Shown here: piece after piece, positions 1 through 8,627 of the stretch | Layout: the number at the start of each line of letters is the position of its first letter | Position numbering within the stretch: position 1 is the first letter of the stretch | From: Rhizobium sp. SL86 | GTDB lineage: Bacteria; Pseudomonadota; Alphaproteobacteria; Rhizobiales; Rhizobiaceae | Length of the DNA: 64,000 nt | NCBI RefSeq assembly: GCF_026672545.1 | Contig: NZ_JAPPRJ010000009.1 | Span: 310,001 to 374,000, forward strand | Direction of reading: 5' to 3' | Made by a program: the position numbers and the translations under genes | Notes under the pieces: generated by a model | Told to the model about the DNA's origin: nothing | Seen by the model: only the letters and a program-made list of their open reading frames with translations | The model's database searches: none

Positions 1-1
1 C

Positions 2-1240
2 CGCCTCGAAGAGGCGATCGGCCTTGCACGCGCCATTGACCTGACGATCGTGCAAGGCTTGATCGTCCAGGTCAGCCAGCCGCGCCCCGCGACACTGATC
101 GGCACCGGCAAGATCGAGGAGATCAAACATCTGCTCGACGAACACGATGCGGGTCTCGTCATCGTCGATCATCCGCTGACACCGGTCCAGCAGCGCAACC
201 TCGAAAAGGAATGGCAGGCGAAGGTCATCGACCGCACCGGCCTCATCCTCGAAATCTTCGGCCGCCGTGCCTCCACCAAGGAAGGCACGCTGCAGGTCGA
301 TCTCGCTCATTTGAACTACCAGAAGGGCCGCCTGGTGCGCAGCTGGACGCACCTTGAACGCCAGCGCGGTGGTGCAGGCTTTATGGGTGGTCCAGGTGAA
401 ACCCAGATCGAAGCCGACCGCCGGCTTCTGCAGGAACGTATCCTGAAGCTGGAGCGTGAACTGGAGCAGGTGGTGCGAACGCGCCAGCTGCACCGGGCAA
501 AACGCCGCAAGGTGCCGCATCCGATCGTGGCACTCGTCGGTTATACCAATGCCGGCAAGTCGACCTTGTTCAACCGCATCACCGGCGCCGGTGTACTGGC
601 GGAAGACATGCTGTTTGCCACGCTCGACCCGACGCTTCGCCGCATGAAGCTGCCGCATGGACGCACGGTCATCCTGTCGGACACCGTTGGTTTCATTTCG
701 GATCTTCCGACGCATCTGGTTGCCGCCTTCCGGGCAACGCTCGAAGAGGTGCTGGAGGCGGACCTGATCCTGCATGTGCGCGACATGTCTGACCCCGACA
801 ATTCGGCGCAATCCGCCGACGTTCTGCGGATCCTCGATGATCTCGGCATTGACGAGAAGGAGCGCGACGAGCGCATTCTCGAAGTGTGGAACAAGATCGA
901 CCGGCTGGAACCCGAGGCACATGATGCGGTGGCGGAGAAGGCGGCGGGCCGCACGAACGTCATGGCGGTCTCGGCGATCAACGGCGAGGGCATTGACGCC
1001 CTGATGGCGGAGATTTCGCGCCGCCTGTCCGGTGTGCTGACGGAAACCACCGTGGTTCTGCCGCCGGAAAAGCTGTCGTTGATGTCCTGGGTCTACGAAA
1101 ACGCCATGGTTCAGGCGCGTGAGGATCGCGAGGACGGATCGGTTGCCTTCGATCTGCAGCTTTCGGAAGAACAGGCCAATGCGCTGGAGCGAAAGCTCGG
1201 CCTCTTTCCTGTGCCAGCCAAGGAAGACTGGGAGCGCTGA
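2..1240 (+). CDS. hflX: GTPase HflX, 5' end outside the window
   Basis: Ribosome-associated GTPase that splits or rescues stalled 70S ribosomes, acting in the cytoplasm. The frame is open to the left edge, so the N-terminus is missing; a GTG at 50 is an internal codon, because typical HflX sequence (an RLEEAIGLARAIDL-like stretch) continues upstream of it. Visible parts are the N-terminal HflX domain, a linker rich in Arg/Glu (coiled-coil-like), then the G domain with P-loop GYTNAGKST, G3 DTVGF and G4 NKID. 412 residues are visible against about 430-440 in rhizobial homologues. In many alphaproteobacteria it follows hfq, which would lie left of the window. It converges with the methyltransferase gene, leaving only 9 bases between them. 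Confidence 0.95.
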   Translation, partial: RLEEAIGLARAIDLTIVQGLIVQVSQPRPATLIGTGKIEEIKHLLDEHDAGLVIVDHPLTPVQQRNLEKEWQAKVIDRTGLILEIFGRRASTKEGTLQVDLAHLNYQKGRLVRSWTHLERQRGGAGFMGGPGETQIEADRRLLQERILKLERELEQVVRTRQLHRAKRRKVPHPIVALVGYTNAGKSTLFNRITGAGVLAEDMLFATLDPTLRRMKLPHGRTVILSDTVGFISDLPTHLVAAFRATLEEVLEADLILHVRDMSDPDNSAQSADVLRILDDLGIDEKERDERILEVWNKIDRLEPEAHDAVAEKAAGRTNVMAVSAINGEGIDALMAEISRRLSGVLTETTVVLPPEKLSLMSWVYENAMVQAREDREDGSVAFDLQLSEEQANALERKLGLFPVPAKEDWER

Positions 1241-1249
1241 GTGCTCCCG

Positions 1250-2035
1250 TCAGGCCTCCTGGTCGCGTTTGATCGCATAGATGAAGAGGTGCGTCCTGCG
1301 GCGGTCGGACAGTTCCCATACCTCGTCCGGCTCGACGCCGGGCACGGCAAAGCTGTTGGAGACGAGGTGGCTACCGGTCTTCATCTCGCGGCGCGCCTTT
1401 TCCCAAAGTTCTGGCATCGGCTCCGGTGACAGGAAGGCGTAGACGATATCCTCCTGAGAGAGGTCCGTCGACCAGAGGTCCTGCCGCAGGATCGTTCCCC
1501 GGCCGGAGAGTTTCGACAGACACCAGGAGACGAGCCAGGAGAGGGGTGCCGTCTCGACACCGCGGGCGATACGACCGCCTCCATCCAGCGCACGCACGAC
1601 ACCGCCAAGGCCTGACCCGAGATCGATGAACCGTGTCGCCTTCTTTTCCGTCATCAGAGCTGCAAGTGCCTCCGCCGTCGCCCGGTTCGTCAGGTAAAGC
1701 GGCACCCGCTCGCGTGCCGTGTTGGAAAAGACGAGCGCCAGAGCCACGAAGGCGATACCGAACGGCCAGGCCGGCAGGTTGTCGAGCGACAGTCCGACCT
1801 GGAGCGCCAGCGGAAACAACACGGCGATCCATAGCCACCAGGATGGCAGGCGAAACAGCAGGGTAAAAGCAAAAGCCACAACGCATTGCAGACTGAGCGC
1901 CAGCCCCCGCAGCAGGCCGGGTTCAAGCGTTCCGGCGAGGCTCCACGTAAGCGCCAGACCGAAGGCTGCCGCCAATACCTGGGCAAGACCGGCTGCCAGA
2001 ACGGGAATGCGCCGCAGCACCGACATCAGCGTCAC
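1250..2035 (-). CDS. Membrane-anchored class I SAM-dependent methyltransferase
   Basis: The first ~90 residues contain two or three hydrophobic segments (AQVLAAAFGLALTW, then a Trp-rich stretch ending WLWIAVLFPLALQVGL), followed by a Rossmann methyltransferase fold with motif I FIDLGSGLGG near residue 138. The substrate cannot be told from sequence. The chosen start is a GTG whose bases overlap the mazG stop codon, indicating translational coupling; an ATG three codons further in (at 2026) is an alternative. The membrane segments suggest it works at the inner membrane on a lipid or membrane protein, but this is inference. Confidence 0.8.
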   Translation of the reverse strand: MTLMSVLRRIPVLAAGLAQVLAAAFGLALTWSLAGTLEPGLLRGLALSLQCVVAFAFTLLFRLPSWWLWIAVLFPLALQVGLSLDNLPAWPFGIAFVALALVFSNTARERVPLYLTNRATAEALAALMTEKKATRFIDLGSGLGGVVRALDGGGRIARGVETAPLSWLVSWCLSKLSGRGTILRQDLWSTDLSQEDIVYAFLSPEPMPELWEKARREMKTGSHLVSNSFAVPGVEPDEVWELSDRRRTHLFIYAIKRDQEA

Positions 2036-2865
2036 TCGCGCCCGTGCGGTACGGTCTTCGCTTCCTGCCAGAGCGCTTCCATCTGGTCGAGATCTGCCTC
2101 TTCAAGTGATACATTATCTGCTTGAAGAGATGTCTCGATGTATCTGAATCTATGTCGGAATTTTGTATTCGTTCCGCGCAGCGCCTGTTCCGGATCCGCC
2201 TTCACATGCCGCCCGATATTGACGAGTGCAAAGATCAGGTCGCCGAGTTCGTCCTTGACCTTCTCCGGTGCGCCCGCCTTCAGCGCCTCGCGCAGTTCGG
2301 CAATTTCCTCCTCGATCTTGTCGAGGATCGGTTCAGCCTCCGACCAGTCGAAACCGACCTTGGCGGCCCGTTCCTGCAGTTTGAGTGCCTCGGTGAGCGC
2401 CGGCTGGCTGCGCTGGACGGAGCCGAGGAAGCCGGCCTTGAAATCCTCCGTGATGCCACGGCGCGCCCGCCGCTCAGTCCGTTCGCGTTTTTCCGCCGCC
2501 TTGATCTCGTCCCACTGCACCTTCACCGCGTCCGGCGTCGAGACATCGGAGCGGGCAAAGACATGCGGATGGCGGCGGATCATCTTGGTCATCACCGCCT
2601 CCACCACGTCGCCGAACGAAAATTCGCCCGCTTCGGAGGCCATCTGCGCGTGGAACACCACTTGGAACAAAAGGTCGCCCAGCTCGTCCTTCAGGTCGTC
2701 CATGTCATTGCGCTCGATGGCATCCGCCACCTCGTAGGCTTCTTCGATCGTGTAGGGCTTGATTGTCTCGAAACTCTGCTCGATATCCCAGGGGCAGCCG
2801 GTCTCGGGGTGGCGCAGCGCTGCCATCAGGTCGAGCAGGCGTGCGATATCCTTGGAGGGTTCCAT
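2032..2865 (-). CDS. mazG: Nucleoside triphosphate pyrophosphohydrolase MazG
   Basis: Hydrolyses NTPs/dNTPs to the monophosphate and pyrophosphate, a house-cleaning activity. The 277-residue protein has the two tandem MazG domains expected of the long form. In the first, the EEAYEVADAIE and DELGDLLFQVVFHAQ helices carry the acidic metal ligands; the second repeats the pattern with EEEIAELREAL and DELGDLIFALVNIGRH. The start at 2865 is preceded by GGAAAGGAACGAGG; a longer reading to 2949 has no family support. It is followed, with a stop/start overlap, by the membrane methyltransferase gene. Confidence 0.95.
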   Translation of the reverse strand: MEPSKDIARLLDLMAALRHPETGCPWDIEQSFETIKPYTIEEAYEVADAIERNDMDDLKDELGDLLFQVVFHAQMASEAGEFSFGDVVEAVMTKMIRRHPHVFARSDVSTPDAVKVQWDEIKAAEKRERTERRARRGITEDFKAGFLGSVQRSQPALTEALKLQERAAKVGFDWSEAEPILDKIEEEIAELREALKAGAPEKVKDELGDLIFALVNIGRHVKADPEQALRGTNTKFRHRFRYIETSLQADNVSLEEADLDQMEALWQEAKTVPHGRE

Positions 2866-2890
2866 CCTCGTTCCTTTCCGGGGCAGTGCG

Positions 2891-3478
2891 TCAGTTGAGC
2901 GGAATCTTGTTGTCGGCCTTGTTCGCCTGGTAGGTGTCGGACAGCGCATTGTAGCGTGTCTTGATCGCGGCGATCCGCGCCTTCAGCGCATCGCGTTCCC
3001 CCGGCTCTTCCGTCTCCGCCAGGTCGGCTATCGCAAAGGAATTCCAGAAGGCGTTGTTGCGACGATAGCCGCCGGGTTCGAGATCGAACACCTCCTTCAG
3101 GATCTTCAGATCGTGCGGAATGGCGAAGGCATCGCGCGAATCCTCGTGGCTGAAGAAATAGTAGAAATTGTCGAAGCCCGCCCAGGTGATCGCCGACATG
3201 CACATGGTGCACGGTTCGTGGGTGGAGAGGAAGATCAGCTCCTTCGTGTCCGGAACCTCGCCCATCTCGTAGAAACGCTTCAGCGTGTGCACCTCGCCAT
3301 GCCAGAGCGGGTTTTCCAGTTCGTTATTCGTTTCGGCCAGCACCAGAGACAGGTCGGACTTGCGCAGGATCGCCGCCCCGAACACCTTGTTGCCCTGGGA
3401 AACACCCCTGGCCGTCAGCGGAATGATATCCTCTTCGATCACATCCAGAAGGCGGGCGGCGATGGTCTTGGTGCTCAC
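2891..3478 (-). CDS. Nucleoside/guanine deaminase-family protein (CDA fold)
   Basis: Zinc-dependent deaminase of the cytidine-deaminase superfamily. The zinc ligands and catalytic acid are visible as HGE (H60, E62) and EPCTMC (C90, C93). It is 195 residues, with a C-terminal region (YRRNNAFWNSFAIADL) that differs from TadA, so a base or nucleoside substrate is more likely than tRNA. I chose the GTG at 3478 because homology-like sequence begins there and AAGGGA lies upstream; the frame runs open to 3658 without convincing protein. It sits 25 bases upstream of mazG on the same strand, so the two are probably co-transcribed with the methyltransferase. Substrate unknown. Confidence 0.85.
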   Translation of the reverse strand: MSTKTIAARLLDVIEEDIIPLTARGVSQGNKVFGAAILRKSDLSLVLAETNNELENPLWHGEVHTLKRFYEMGEVPDTKELIFLSTHEPCTMCMSAITWAGFDNFYYFFSHEDSRDAFAIPHDLKILKEVFDLEPGGYRRNNAFWNSFAIADLAETEEPGERDALKARIAAIKTRYNALSDTYQANKADNKIPLN

Positions 3479-3769
3479 AGGCGGTGATCCCTTGGAAAGG
3501 CGGTTCGATCGCTCCACCTTATGCCGTGTGTGCGATGCAGGAAACAGCATTTGCCGCCGAGCGGGCAAGCCATCCTGTGGATGACCATGCGCCAAGAGCA
3601 ACCGGGTGCATTTTCTCAAGCCTTCGCCATTGCCGGAACAGAAATACGCGAGGAGCAAGGAGCAAGGATTGCCGTTTCTTCAAGCGGAGGAGCCGTTCTG
3701 TCATAATCATCGAAAATGAGTGACACGCACGGCCGTTGCCGCGCGCAGACTGACAGGGATCAAGAGGCA
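3479..3769. other. Divergent intergenic region, no gene seen
   Basis: The 291 bases separate the deaminase and sulfur-assimilation genes, which point away from each other, so promoters for both must lie here. A tandem GAGCAAGGAGCAAGG repeat (about 3652-3666) and an AT-rich CATAATCATCG near 3705 are the only marked features. No convincing coding frame or known riboswitch was recognised. In relatives a siroheme synthase gene (cysG) often precedes DUF2849-cysI; it is not present here. Confidence 0.5.
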
Positions 3770-4084
3770 ATGACAGACAAGGTTCTGACCGCCAACCGGT
3801 TGACCGACGGCATTGCCGTCTGGCTGAATGCCAGCGGTGAATGGACGGAGCGGCTGCAGGATGCGCTGGTCGCCCGTCACGCGGAGGCGGAAGCCTCGCT
3901 GGAAGCCATCGGCAAGCGCGATTTTTCCGCCAATCTCGTTGTTGACGTGAATGTCATCGAGGTGGAAGAGGTCGCCGGCCAGATCCGGCCGCTGCGCCTG
4001 CGCGAGCGCATTCGCGTCGCCGGCCCGACCATGGATTATGCCAGCGGTTATGCCCCCGCTGATCCCGCCTTCATCGCAGCCTGA
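3770..4084 (+). CDS. DUF2849 domain protein of the sulfite-reduction operon
   Basis: A 104-residue cytosolic protein of the DUF2849 family, found almost always immediately before the siroheme sulfite/nitrite reductase in alphaproteobacteria. Its molecular role is unknown; an accessory function for the reductase is inferred from context. The ATG at 3770 follows an AAGAGG motif and gives MTDKVLTANRLTDG, the usual family start; an upstream in-frame ATG at 3716 adds a poorly conserved 18 residues. It lies 8 bases ahead of the reductase gene. Confidence 0.85.
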   Translation: MTDKVLTANRLTDGIAVWLNASGEWTERLQDALVARHAEAEASLEAIGKRDFSANLVVDVNVIEVEEVAGQIRPLRLRERIRVAGPTMDYASGYAPADPAFIAA

Positions 4085-4092
4085 GGAATTTC

Positions 4093-5763
4093 ATGTACCG
4101 CTACGACGAGTTCGACCACGCCTTCGTGTCCGCCCGCGTGGAACAGTTTCGCGACCAGGTGGCGCGCCGCCTGTCGGGCGAACTGGCCGAGGACGCCTTC
4201 AAGCCGCTGCGCCTGATGAACGGCGTTTATCTTCAGCTGCATGCCTATATGCTGCGGGTTGCCATTCCCTATGGCACGCTGAATTCCAGGCAGATGCGCA
4301 TGCTGGCCCATATCGCCCGCAAATATGACCGCGGTTACGGCCATTTCACCACGCGCCAGAACATCCAGTACAACTGGCCGAAACTGTCGGACACGCCGGA
4401 CATTCTGGCAGAGTTGGCCTCTGTCGAGATGCATGCGCTGCAGACCTCCGGCAACTGTATTCGTAACGTCACGGCCGACCATTTTGCCGGTGCGGCCGCT
4501 GACGAGGTGGCCGATCCGCGCCCCTACGCGGAAATCCTGCGCCAGTGGTCCTCCGTGCATCCGGAATTCTCCTTCCTGCCGCGCAAGTTCAAGATCGCCG
4601 TGACGGGCGCCGAGCGCGACCGTGCGGCGATCCAGGTGCATGACATCGGTCTGCATCTGAAAAAGAACGAGGAAGGTGAGATCGGTTTTGCCGTTTATGT
4701 CGGTGGTGGCCAGGGCCGCACGCCGATGGTGGCGAAGAAGATCCGCGACTTCCTGCCGGAAGGGGACCTGCTTTCCTATACGACTGCCATCATGCGCGTG
4801 TACAACCTGCACGGTCGGCGCGACAACAAATACAAGGCACGTATCAAGATCCTCGTGCACGAGACGGGTACGGAAGAACTGGCCCGTCAGGTGGAGGAAG
4901 AGTTCGCCCACCTGCAGGGCACCGAACTGAAGCTGCCCGAGGTCGACATCCAGGCGATCACGGCCTATTTCGCACCGCCGGCGCTTGCCGAACGGCCGGA
5001 AGGCTGGGCGCAGCTGGCCGGCTGGAAGAAGGCGGACGAGGCTTTTGCCCGCTGGGTGGACCAGAACGTCCAGCCGCACAAACATCCGGACTATGGCATG
5101 GTGACGATTTCGCTGAAGCCGATCGGCGGTATTCCGGGCGATGCGACCGACGTCCAGATGGAAGCGATTGCCGACATCGCAGAAGAGTATGCCTTCGACG
5201 AGATCCGTATCAGCCATGAGCAGAACGTCATCCTGCCGCATGTGGCGCTGGCCGACCTGGAGCCGGTCTACCGCGCGCTTGTCGCGCAGGGGCTTGCAAC
5301 CGCCAATGCCGGTCTGATCACCGATATCATCGCCTGTCCCGGCTTGGACTATTGCGCGCTTGCCAATGCCCGTTCGATCCCGGTGGCACAGGCGATCTCC
5401 TCGCGCTTCGGCTCTGCCGCACGCCAGGCGGAGATCGGCGAGCTGAAGATCAAGATCTCCGGCTGCATCAATGCCTGCGGCCATCACCATGTCGGCCATA
5501 TCGGCCTGCTCGGGGTCGAAAAGAAGGGCGCCGAACTCTACCAGATCACGCTCGGCGGTTCGGCAGATGAAAACACCTCGATCGGCGAAATCATCGGCCG
5601 CGGTTTCGAGCCGGACAAGGTGACGGATGCCGTGGAGAAGGTGGTCGATACCTATCTCGGTCTTCGCCTATCGAAGGAGGAAACCTTCCTGGACGCCTAT
5701 CGTCGCGTCGGGCCGCAGCCGTTCAAGGATGCGCTCTACGGCGAAGCGGCAAAGGCGGCCTGA
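4093..5763 (+). CDS. cysI: Assimilatory sulfite (nitrite/sulfite) reductase, hemoprotein
   Basis: Reduces sulfite to sulfide in six one-electron steps using a coupled siroheme and 4Fe-4S cluster, feeding cysteine synthesis. Cluster ligands are clear: CPGLDYC (C415, C421) and GCINACGHH (C458, C462), the C-X5-C...C-X3-C signature. The two ferredoxin-like half domains and the siroheme-binding region around TTRQNIQYNW (residue ~90) are present; 556 residues is normal. The GHHHVGHIG context is typical of the alphaproteobacterial CysI-like proteins, whose electrons probably come from ferredoxin. Flanked by DUF2849 and DUF934, with ferredoxin-NADP reductase next, which fits that electron supply. No cysH lies between cysI and DUF934. 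Confidence 0.93.
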   Translation: MYRYDEFDHAFVSARVEQFRDQVARRLSGELAEDAFKPLRLMNGVYLQLHAYMLRVAIPYGTLNSRQMRMLAHIARKYDRGYGHFTTRQNIQYNWPKLSDTPDILAELASVEMHALQTSGNCIRNVTADHFAGAAADEVADPRPYAEILRQWSSVHPEFSFLPRKFKIAVTGAERDRAAIQVHDIGLHLKKNEEGEIGFAVYVGGGQGRTPMVAKKIRDFLPEGDLLSYTTAIMRVYNLHGRRDNKYKARIKILVHETGTEELARQVEEEFAHLQGTELKLPEVDIQAITAYFAPPALAERPEGWAQLAGWKKADEAFARWVDQNVQPHKHPDYGMVTISLKPIGGIPGDATDVQMEAIADIAEEYAFDEIRISHEQNVILPHVALADLEPVYRALVAQGLATANAGLITDIIACPGLDYCALANARSIPVAQAISSRFGSAARQAEIGELKIKISGCINACGHHHVGHIGLLGVEKKGAELYQITLGGSADENTSIGEIIGRGFEPDKVTDAVEKVVDTYLGLRLSKEETFLDAYRRVGPQPFKDALYGEAAKAA

Positions 5764-5780
5764 GGGCAGGGGATAGACAC

Positions 5781-6284
5781 ATGACACGCATCTGGAAAGA
5801 AACCGGTTTCGTCGCGAACGATCCCTGGGTGATCGAGACGGACGAGAAGAAGGCAGAAGGCGAGGAGCGCCCGCTGCTCTCCATCGATCAACTCATCGAG
5901 TTGGCCGATACCAGCAACGAAGTTGGCTTCGGCGTTGTGGTCAAACCGGCCGACGACGTCCGTCGACTGGAGCCCTATCTTTACCGCCTGGAACTGGTGG
6001 CTGTCGAGTTTCCGGCCTTCAACGATGGTCGTGGTTTCAGCCATGCCTCGCTGCTGCGTGAGCGGCTCGGTTACAAAAACGAGCTGCGCGCTGTCGGCGA
6101 CGTTCTGATCGACCAGGTGCCGCTGATGCTGCGCTGCGGTTTCGACAGCTTCGCCGTAACCAATGCCACGGCACTGAAGCGGCTTTCGGAAAACCGGCTG
6201 CCGGGCATTTCCGTGCACTACCAGCCAACGGCCCGTACGGCAGCGGCGGGCGAGGCCTATAGCTGGCGCCGTCGGTCGGCCTGA
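5781..6284 (+). CDS. DUF934 domain protein (CysX/sulfur assimilation accessory)
   Basis: A 167-residue DUF934 protein. Members are encoded next to siroheme sulfite reductases and, in other bacteria, are named an oxidoreductase accessory of sulfite reduction; the biochemical role is not established. Typical conserved parts are visible: FPAFNDGRGFSHASLLRERLGY near residue 74 and RCGFDSFAV near residue 117. It begins 17 bases after cysI and belongs to the same operon. Confidence 0.88.
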   Translation: MTRIWKETGFVANDPWVIETDEKKAEGEERPLLSIDQLIELADTSNEVGFGVVVKPADDVRRLEPYLYRLELVAVEFPAFNDGRGFSHASLLRERLGYKNELRAVGDVLIDQVPLMLRCGFDSFAVTNATALKRLSENRLPGISVHYQPTARTAAAGEAYSWRRRSA

Positions 6285-6319
6285 TGAAAAGCTGAGTAGG
6301 AAAAGCATATTTTTCCAGT

Positions 6320-6346
6320 GCATCCGCGGCATATGAACGCGGATGC
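6320..6346 (+). promoter_or_regulatory. Perfect 9-bp inverted repeat upstream of fpr
   Basis: GCATCCGCG and its exact complement flank a 9-base loop, in the 130-base gap between the DUF934 gene and fpr. No T-run follows, so it is a poor terminator; an operator or an mRNA 5' hairpin are alternatives. Confidence 0.4.
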
Positions 6347-6414
6347 CTTCAAATGTGCGTGCGCATGGTATATTTCGCGGACGCAACCAAACCGAACGAG
6401 ACGAGACGACCGGC

Positions 6415-7239
6415 ATGAACGTTTCCGCCAAGACCGAAGATTTTGCCCCGAAGGCGACCGCAGCCATTCCGGACGGCGTCTATGCCGAGACCGTTCTTTC
6501 GGTTGAGCATTACACCGATCGTCTGTTCCGTTTTCGCATGACACGCCCGGCCGGTTACCGATTCCGCTCCGGCGAATTTGCGATGATCGGCCTGATGGTC
6601 GGCGAGAAGCCGATCTACCGTGCCTATTCGATTGCAAGCCCATCCTGGGACGAGGAACTCGAATTCTTCTCGATCAAGGTACCGGATGGTCCGCTGACCT
6701 CGCACCTGCAGAAGATCAAGCCGGGTGATACGGTTCTGATGCGCAAGAAGCCGACGGGCACGCTGGTGCTCGATGCGCTAACCCCCGGCAAGCGGCTCTA
6801 CATGTTCTCCACCGGCACCGGCATTGCCCCCTTTGCCAGCCTGATCCGCGACCCGGAAACCTATGAAAAATTCGAGGAAGTGATCCTCACCCATACCTGC
6901 CGCGAGGTGGCGGAGCTGAAATACGGCTTCGACCTGATGGAAGAGATCCGCAACCACGAATTCCTGGCCGAGATCGTCGGCGACAAGCTGAAGCATTATC
7001 CGACCGTGACGCGTGAGGACTATCCCTTCCAGGGCCGCATCACCGACCTGATGGAAAGCGGCAAGCTCTACACCGATCTCGGCGTGCCGCCGCTCGACCC
7101 GGCCATCGACCGCGGCATGATCTGCGGCTCCTCGGCTATGCTGAAGGACACCAAGGAATTGCTGGAAAAAGCAGGTCTCACCGAAGGCGCCAACAACAAG
7201 CCGGCCGAATTCGTCATTGAGCGGGCTTTCGTGGGATAA
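6415..7239 (+). CDS. fpr: Ferredoxin/flavodoxin-NADP(+) reductase
   Basis: FAD enzyme that moves electrons between NADPH and ferredoxin or flavodoxin. The FAD motif RAYSIASPSWD (R...YS) sits near residue 64, and the NADP-binding loop FSTGTGIAPFASLIRDP near residue 128; MICGSSAMLKD and a terminal ERAFVG are typical of the short bacterial subclass I enzymes, which use the C-terminal aromatic region against the flavin. 274 residues is usual. The start MNVSAKTEDF at 6415 matches family starts; upstream codons to 6343 overlap the inverted repeat. It probably supplies electrons to the neighbouring sulfite reductase as well as oxidative-stress functions. Confidence 0.93.
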   Translation: MNVSAKTEDFAPKATAAIPDGVYAETVLSVEHYTDRLFRFRMTRPAGYRFRSGEFAMIGLMVGEKPIYRAYSIASPSWDEELEFFSIKVPDGPLTSHLQKIKPGDTVLMRKKPTGTLVLDALTPGKRLYMFSTGTGIAPFASLIRDPETYEKFEEVILTHTCREVAELKYGFDLMEEIRNHEFLAEIVGDKLKHYPTVTREDYPFQGRITDLMESGKLYTDLGVPPLDPAIDRGMICGSSAMLKDTKELLEKAGLTEGANNKPAEFVIERAFVG

Positions 7240-7303
7240 AATAGGTCCGGCGGGCCGCAGTGTCCGCCAGGTCTTGCCCATGTGCTCCTGATCTTCAGAT
7301 TGT

Positions 7304-7924
7304 TCAGTTGCGGGTGGCGATTGCGGCAGCGGCCCCGCCAAGAGCGATCGCGCCGATCCGGTTGGCGAGCCGTGTGGCCCGAGGTGTCCGCAACAGAAGC
7401 CGCGCCTTGTGGGCGAGGAAGATCCAGGTGAGGTCAATCGCTGCCAGTGTCACGAGCGTGACCATGGCAAGGACGGACCATTCCCGCAGACCCGTGGTCG
7501 ACAGGTCGATCAGGGATGGAAGAAGGGCGAGGTAGAAGACGGCAATCTTCGGATTGCCCAGCGTGAGCGCCATGCCCGCACCGAACATGGACAATGGCGA
7601 GGTGCGATGGGGAAGATCATCACCGCTCGCGTCTGCCGGCTTTTGCCACATCTTGAACGCCAGCCAGCAGAGATAGGCCACACCCAGCCATTTCAGAATG
7701 TGGAAACCCAGCTGGAAGGTTTGCGCCACCGCGGTGAGCCCGGCCATCGCCATGGAGAGCCAGACGACTTCTCCGACCCACATGGCGGCAACGAAAGGAA
7801 TGACGTCGCGCCAGCCACTGGTCATCACACGCGATACCAGCGCGGCAATGCTCGGACCGGGAGTGCCTGCGTTCAGCAGCAGGGCTCCGGCGAAGATGGC
7901 GACCGACCACAGATCCATAAGCAT
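7304..7924 (-). CDS. LysE/RhtB-family amino acid exporter
   Basis: Inner membrane exporter of 206 residues with about six hydrophobic segments and the family's N-terminal signature LLNAGTPGPSIAALVSRVMTSGWRD; GNPKIAVFYLALLP near residue 123 is the second conserved block. The substrate (an amino acid or homoserine lactone-like compound) cannot be assigned. Start at 7924 (MLMDLW) agrees with family length; the frame open further upstream runs into the neighbouring gene's shadow. It stands alone between fpr, which it faces end to end, and the flagellar-rod-like gene. Confidence 0.88.
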   Translation of the reverse strand: MLMDLWSVAIFAGALLLNAGTPGPSIAALVSRVMTSGWRDVIPFVAAMWVGEVVWLSMAMAGLTAVAQTFQLGFHILKWLGVAYLCWLAFKMWQKPADASGDDLPHRTSPLSMFGAGMALTLGNPKIAVFYLALLPSLIDLSTTGLREWSVLAMVTLVTLAAIDLTWIFLAHKARLLLRTPRATRLANRIGAIALGGAAAAIATRN

Positions 7925-8013
7925 TCCCAGAGGTTTGACAACGTTGGCACTATATACAGAAAAAAACGGCTTTGCGTCAGCTATAGAGTTCAATCGCGGT
8001 GGGTCGGACGCAG

Positions 8014-8337
8014 TCAGTCGCGTTTGATGGTGGCCAGCGCCTCCCACAGATCCGCGCCGGTTTCGAAAACCGCTGCATTGGCCTTGAACGACAGGGAGGC
8101 GCCGATCAGGTCGGTCATTTCCCCGGCAAGGTCGATCGTGGTGCTGTCTGGCGGTACGGTTGTATCCTCGGTGACATGCGCCTGAACGCCGCCGGTCGGG
8201 GCGGTGCTGAATTGGGCGGAGAGGGGCGAATAGCCGATCGTATCGGCATTGGCGATGTTGTTGGCCGCAGTGGCGATCCGCACAGTATTTGCCTGCATGC
8301 CTGACAGTGCGGTTGTGGTCACGGCGCTGATCGTCAT
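8014..8337 (-). CDS. Orphan flagellar basal-body-rod-like protein (FlgC-type)
   Basis: A 107-residue protein with the rod-protein N-terminal signature ANNIANADTIGY near residue 24 and a C-terminal heptad-rich helix ending FKANAAVFETGADLWEAL, matching the two terminal helices of FlgB/FlgC/FlgG proteins with a shortened middle. FlgC is usually about 135-140 residues, so this is compact. The start at 8337 has GGAGAGG upstream. No other flagellar gene is near. It may be a divergent paralogue with a structural role outside the rod, or a remnant; the intact frame and ribosome site argue it is expressed. Confidence 0.75.
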   Translation of the reverse strand: MTISAVTTTALSGMQANTVRIATAANNIANADTIGYSPLSAQFSTAPTGGVQAHVTEDTTVPPDSTTIDLAGEMTDLIGASLSFKANAAVFETGADLWEALATIKRD

Positions 8338-8565
8338 CTCTTGCCACCTCTCCAGGCAAATATGCCTGATCACGTATTATAGGCACGGACGAAACCCTGT
8401 CCCGCAGTCTGACCGATCAGGATTGATGACGGGTAAAGGCTTTGAAGTCTCGACAGACCGGATTCATCATTCCGCAACCAACCGTCCATTGGCGGCACGG
8501 CTTCGTGTTTTCCGCGCGGTCGCTGCAGCCAGGGGAGGTACCATGCCTTCGCAAGCGCAACGAAA

Positions 8566-8596
8566 AAGCTCTCCCCCGGAGGTCGAGGGAGAGCTT
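8566..8596 (-). terminator. Rho-independent terminator after gcvP
   Basis: AAGCTCTCCC pairs with GGGAGAGCTT around an 11-base loop. Reading the minus strand the hairpin ends in TTTTT; the plus strand side also has a T-rich tail, so it may work both ways. It lies 32 bases past the gcvP stop. Confidence 0.8.
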
Positions 8597-8627
8597 GTTT
8601 TTCTTCGCGATCGATCACGGCCGGTCG

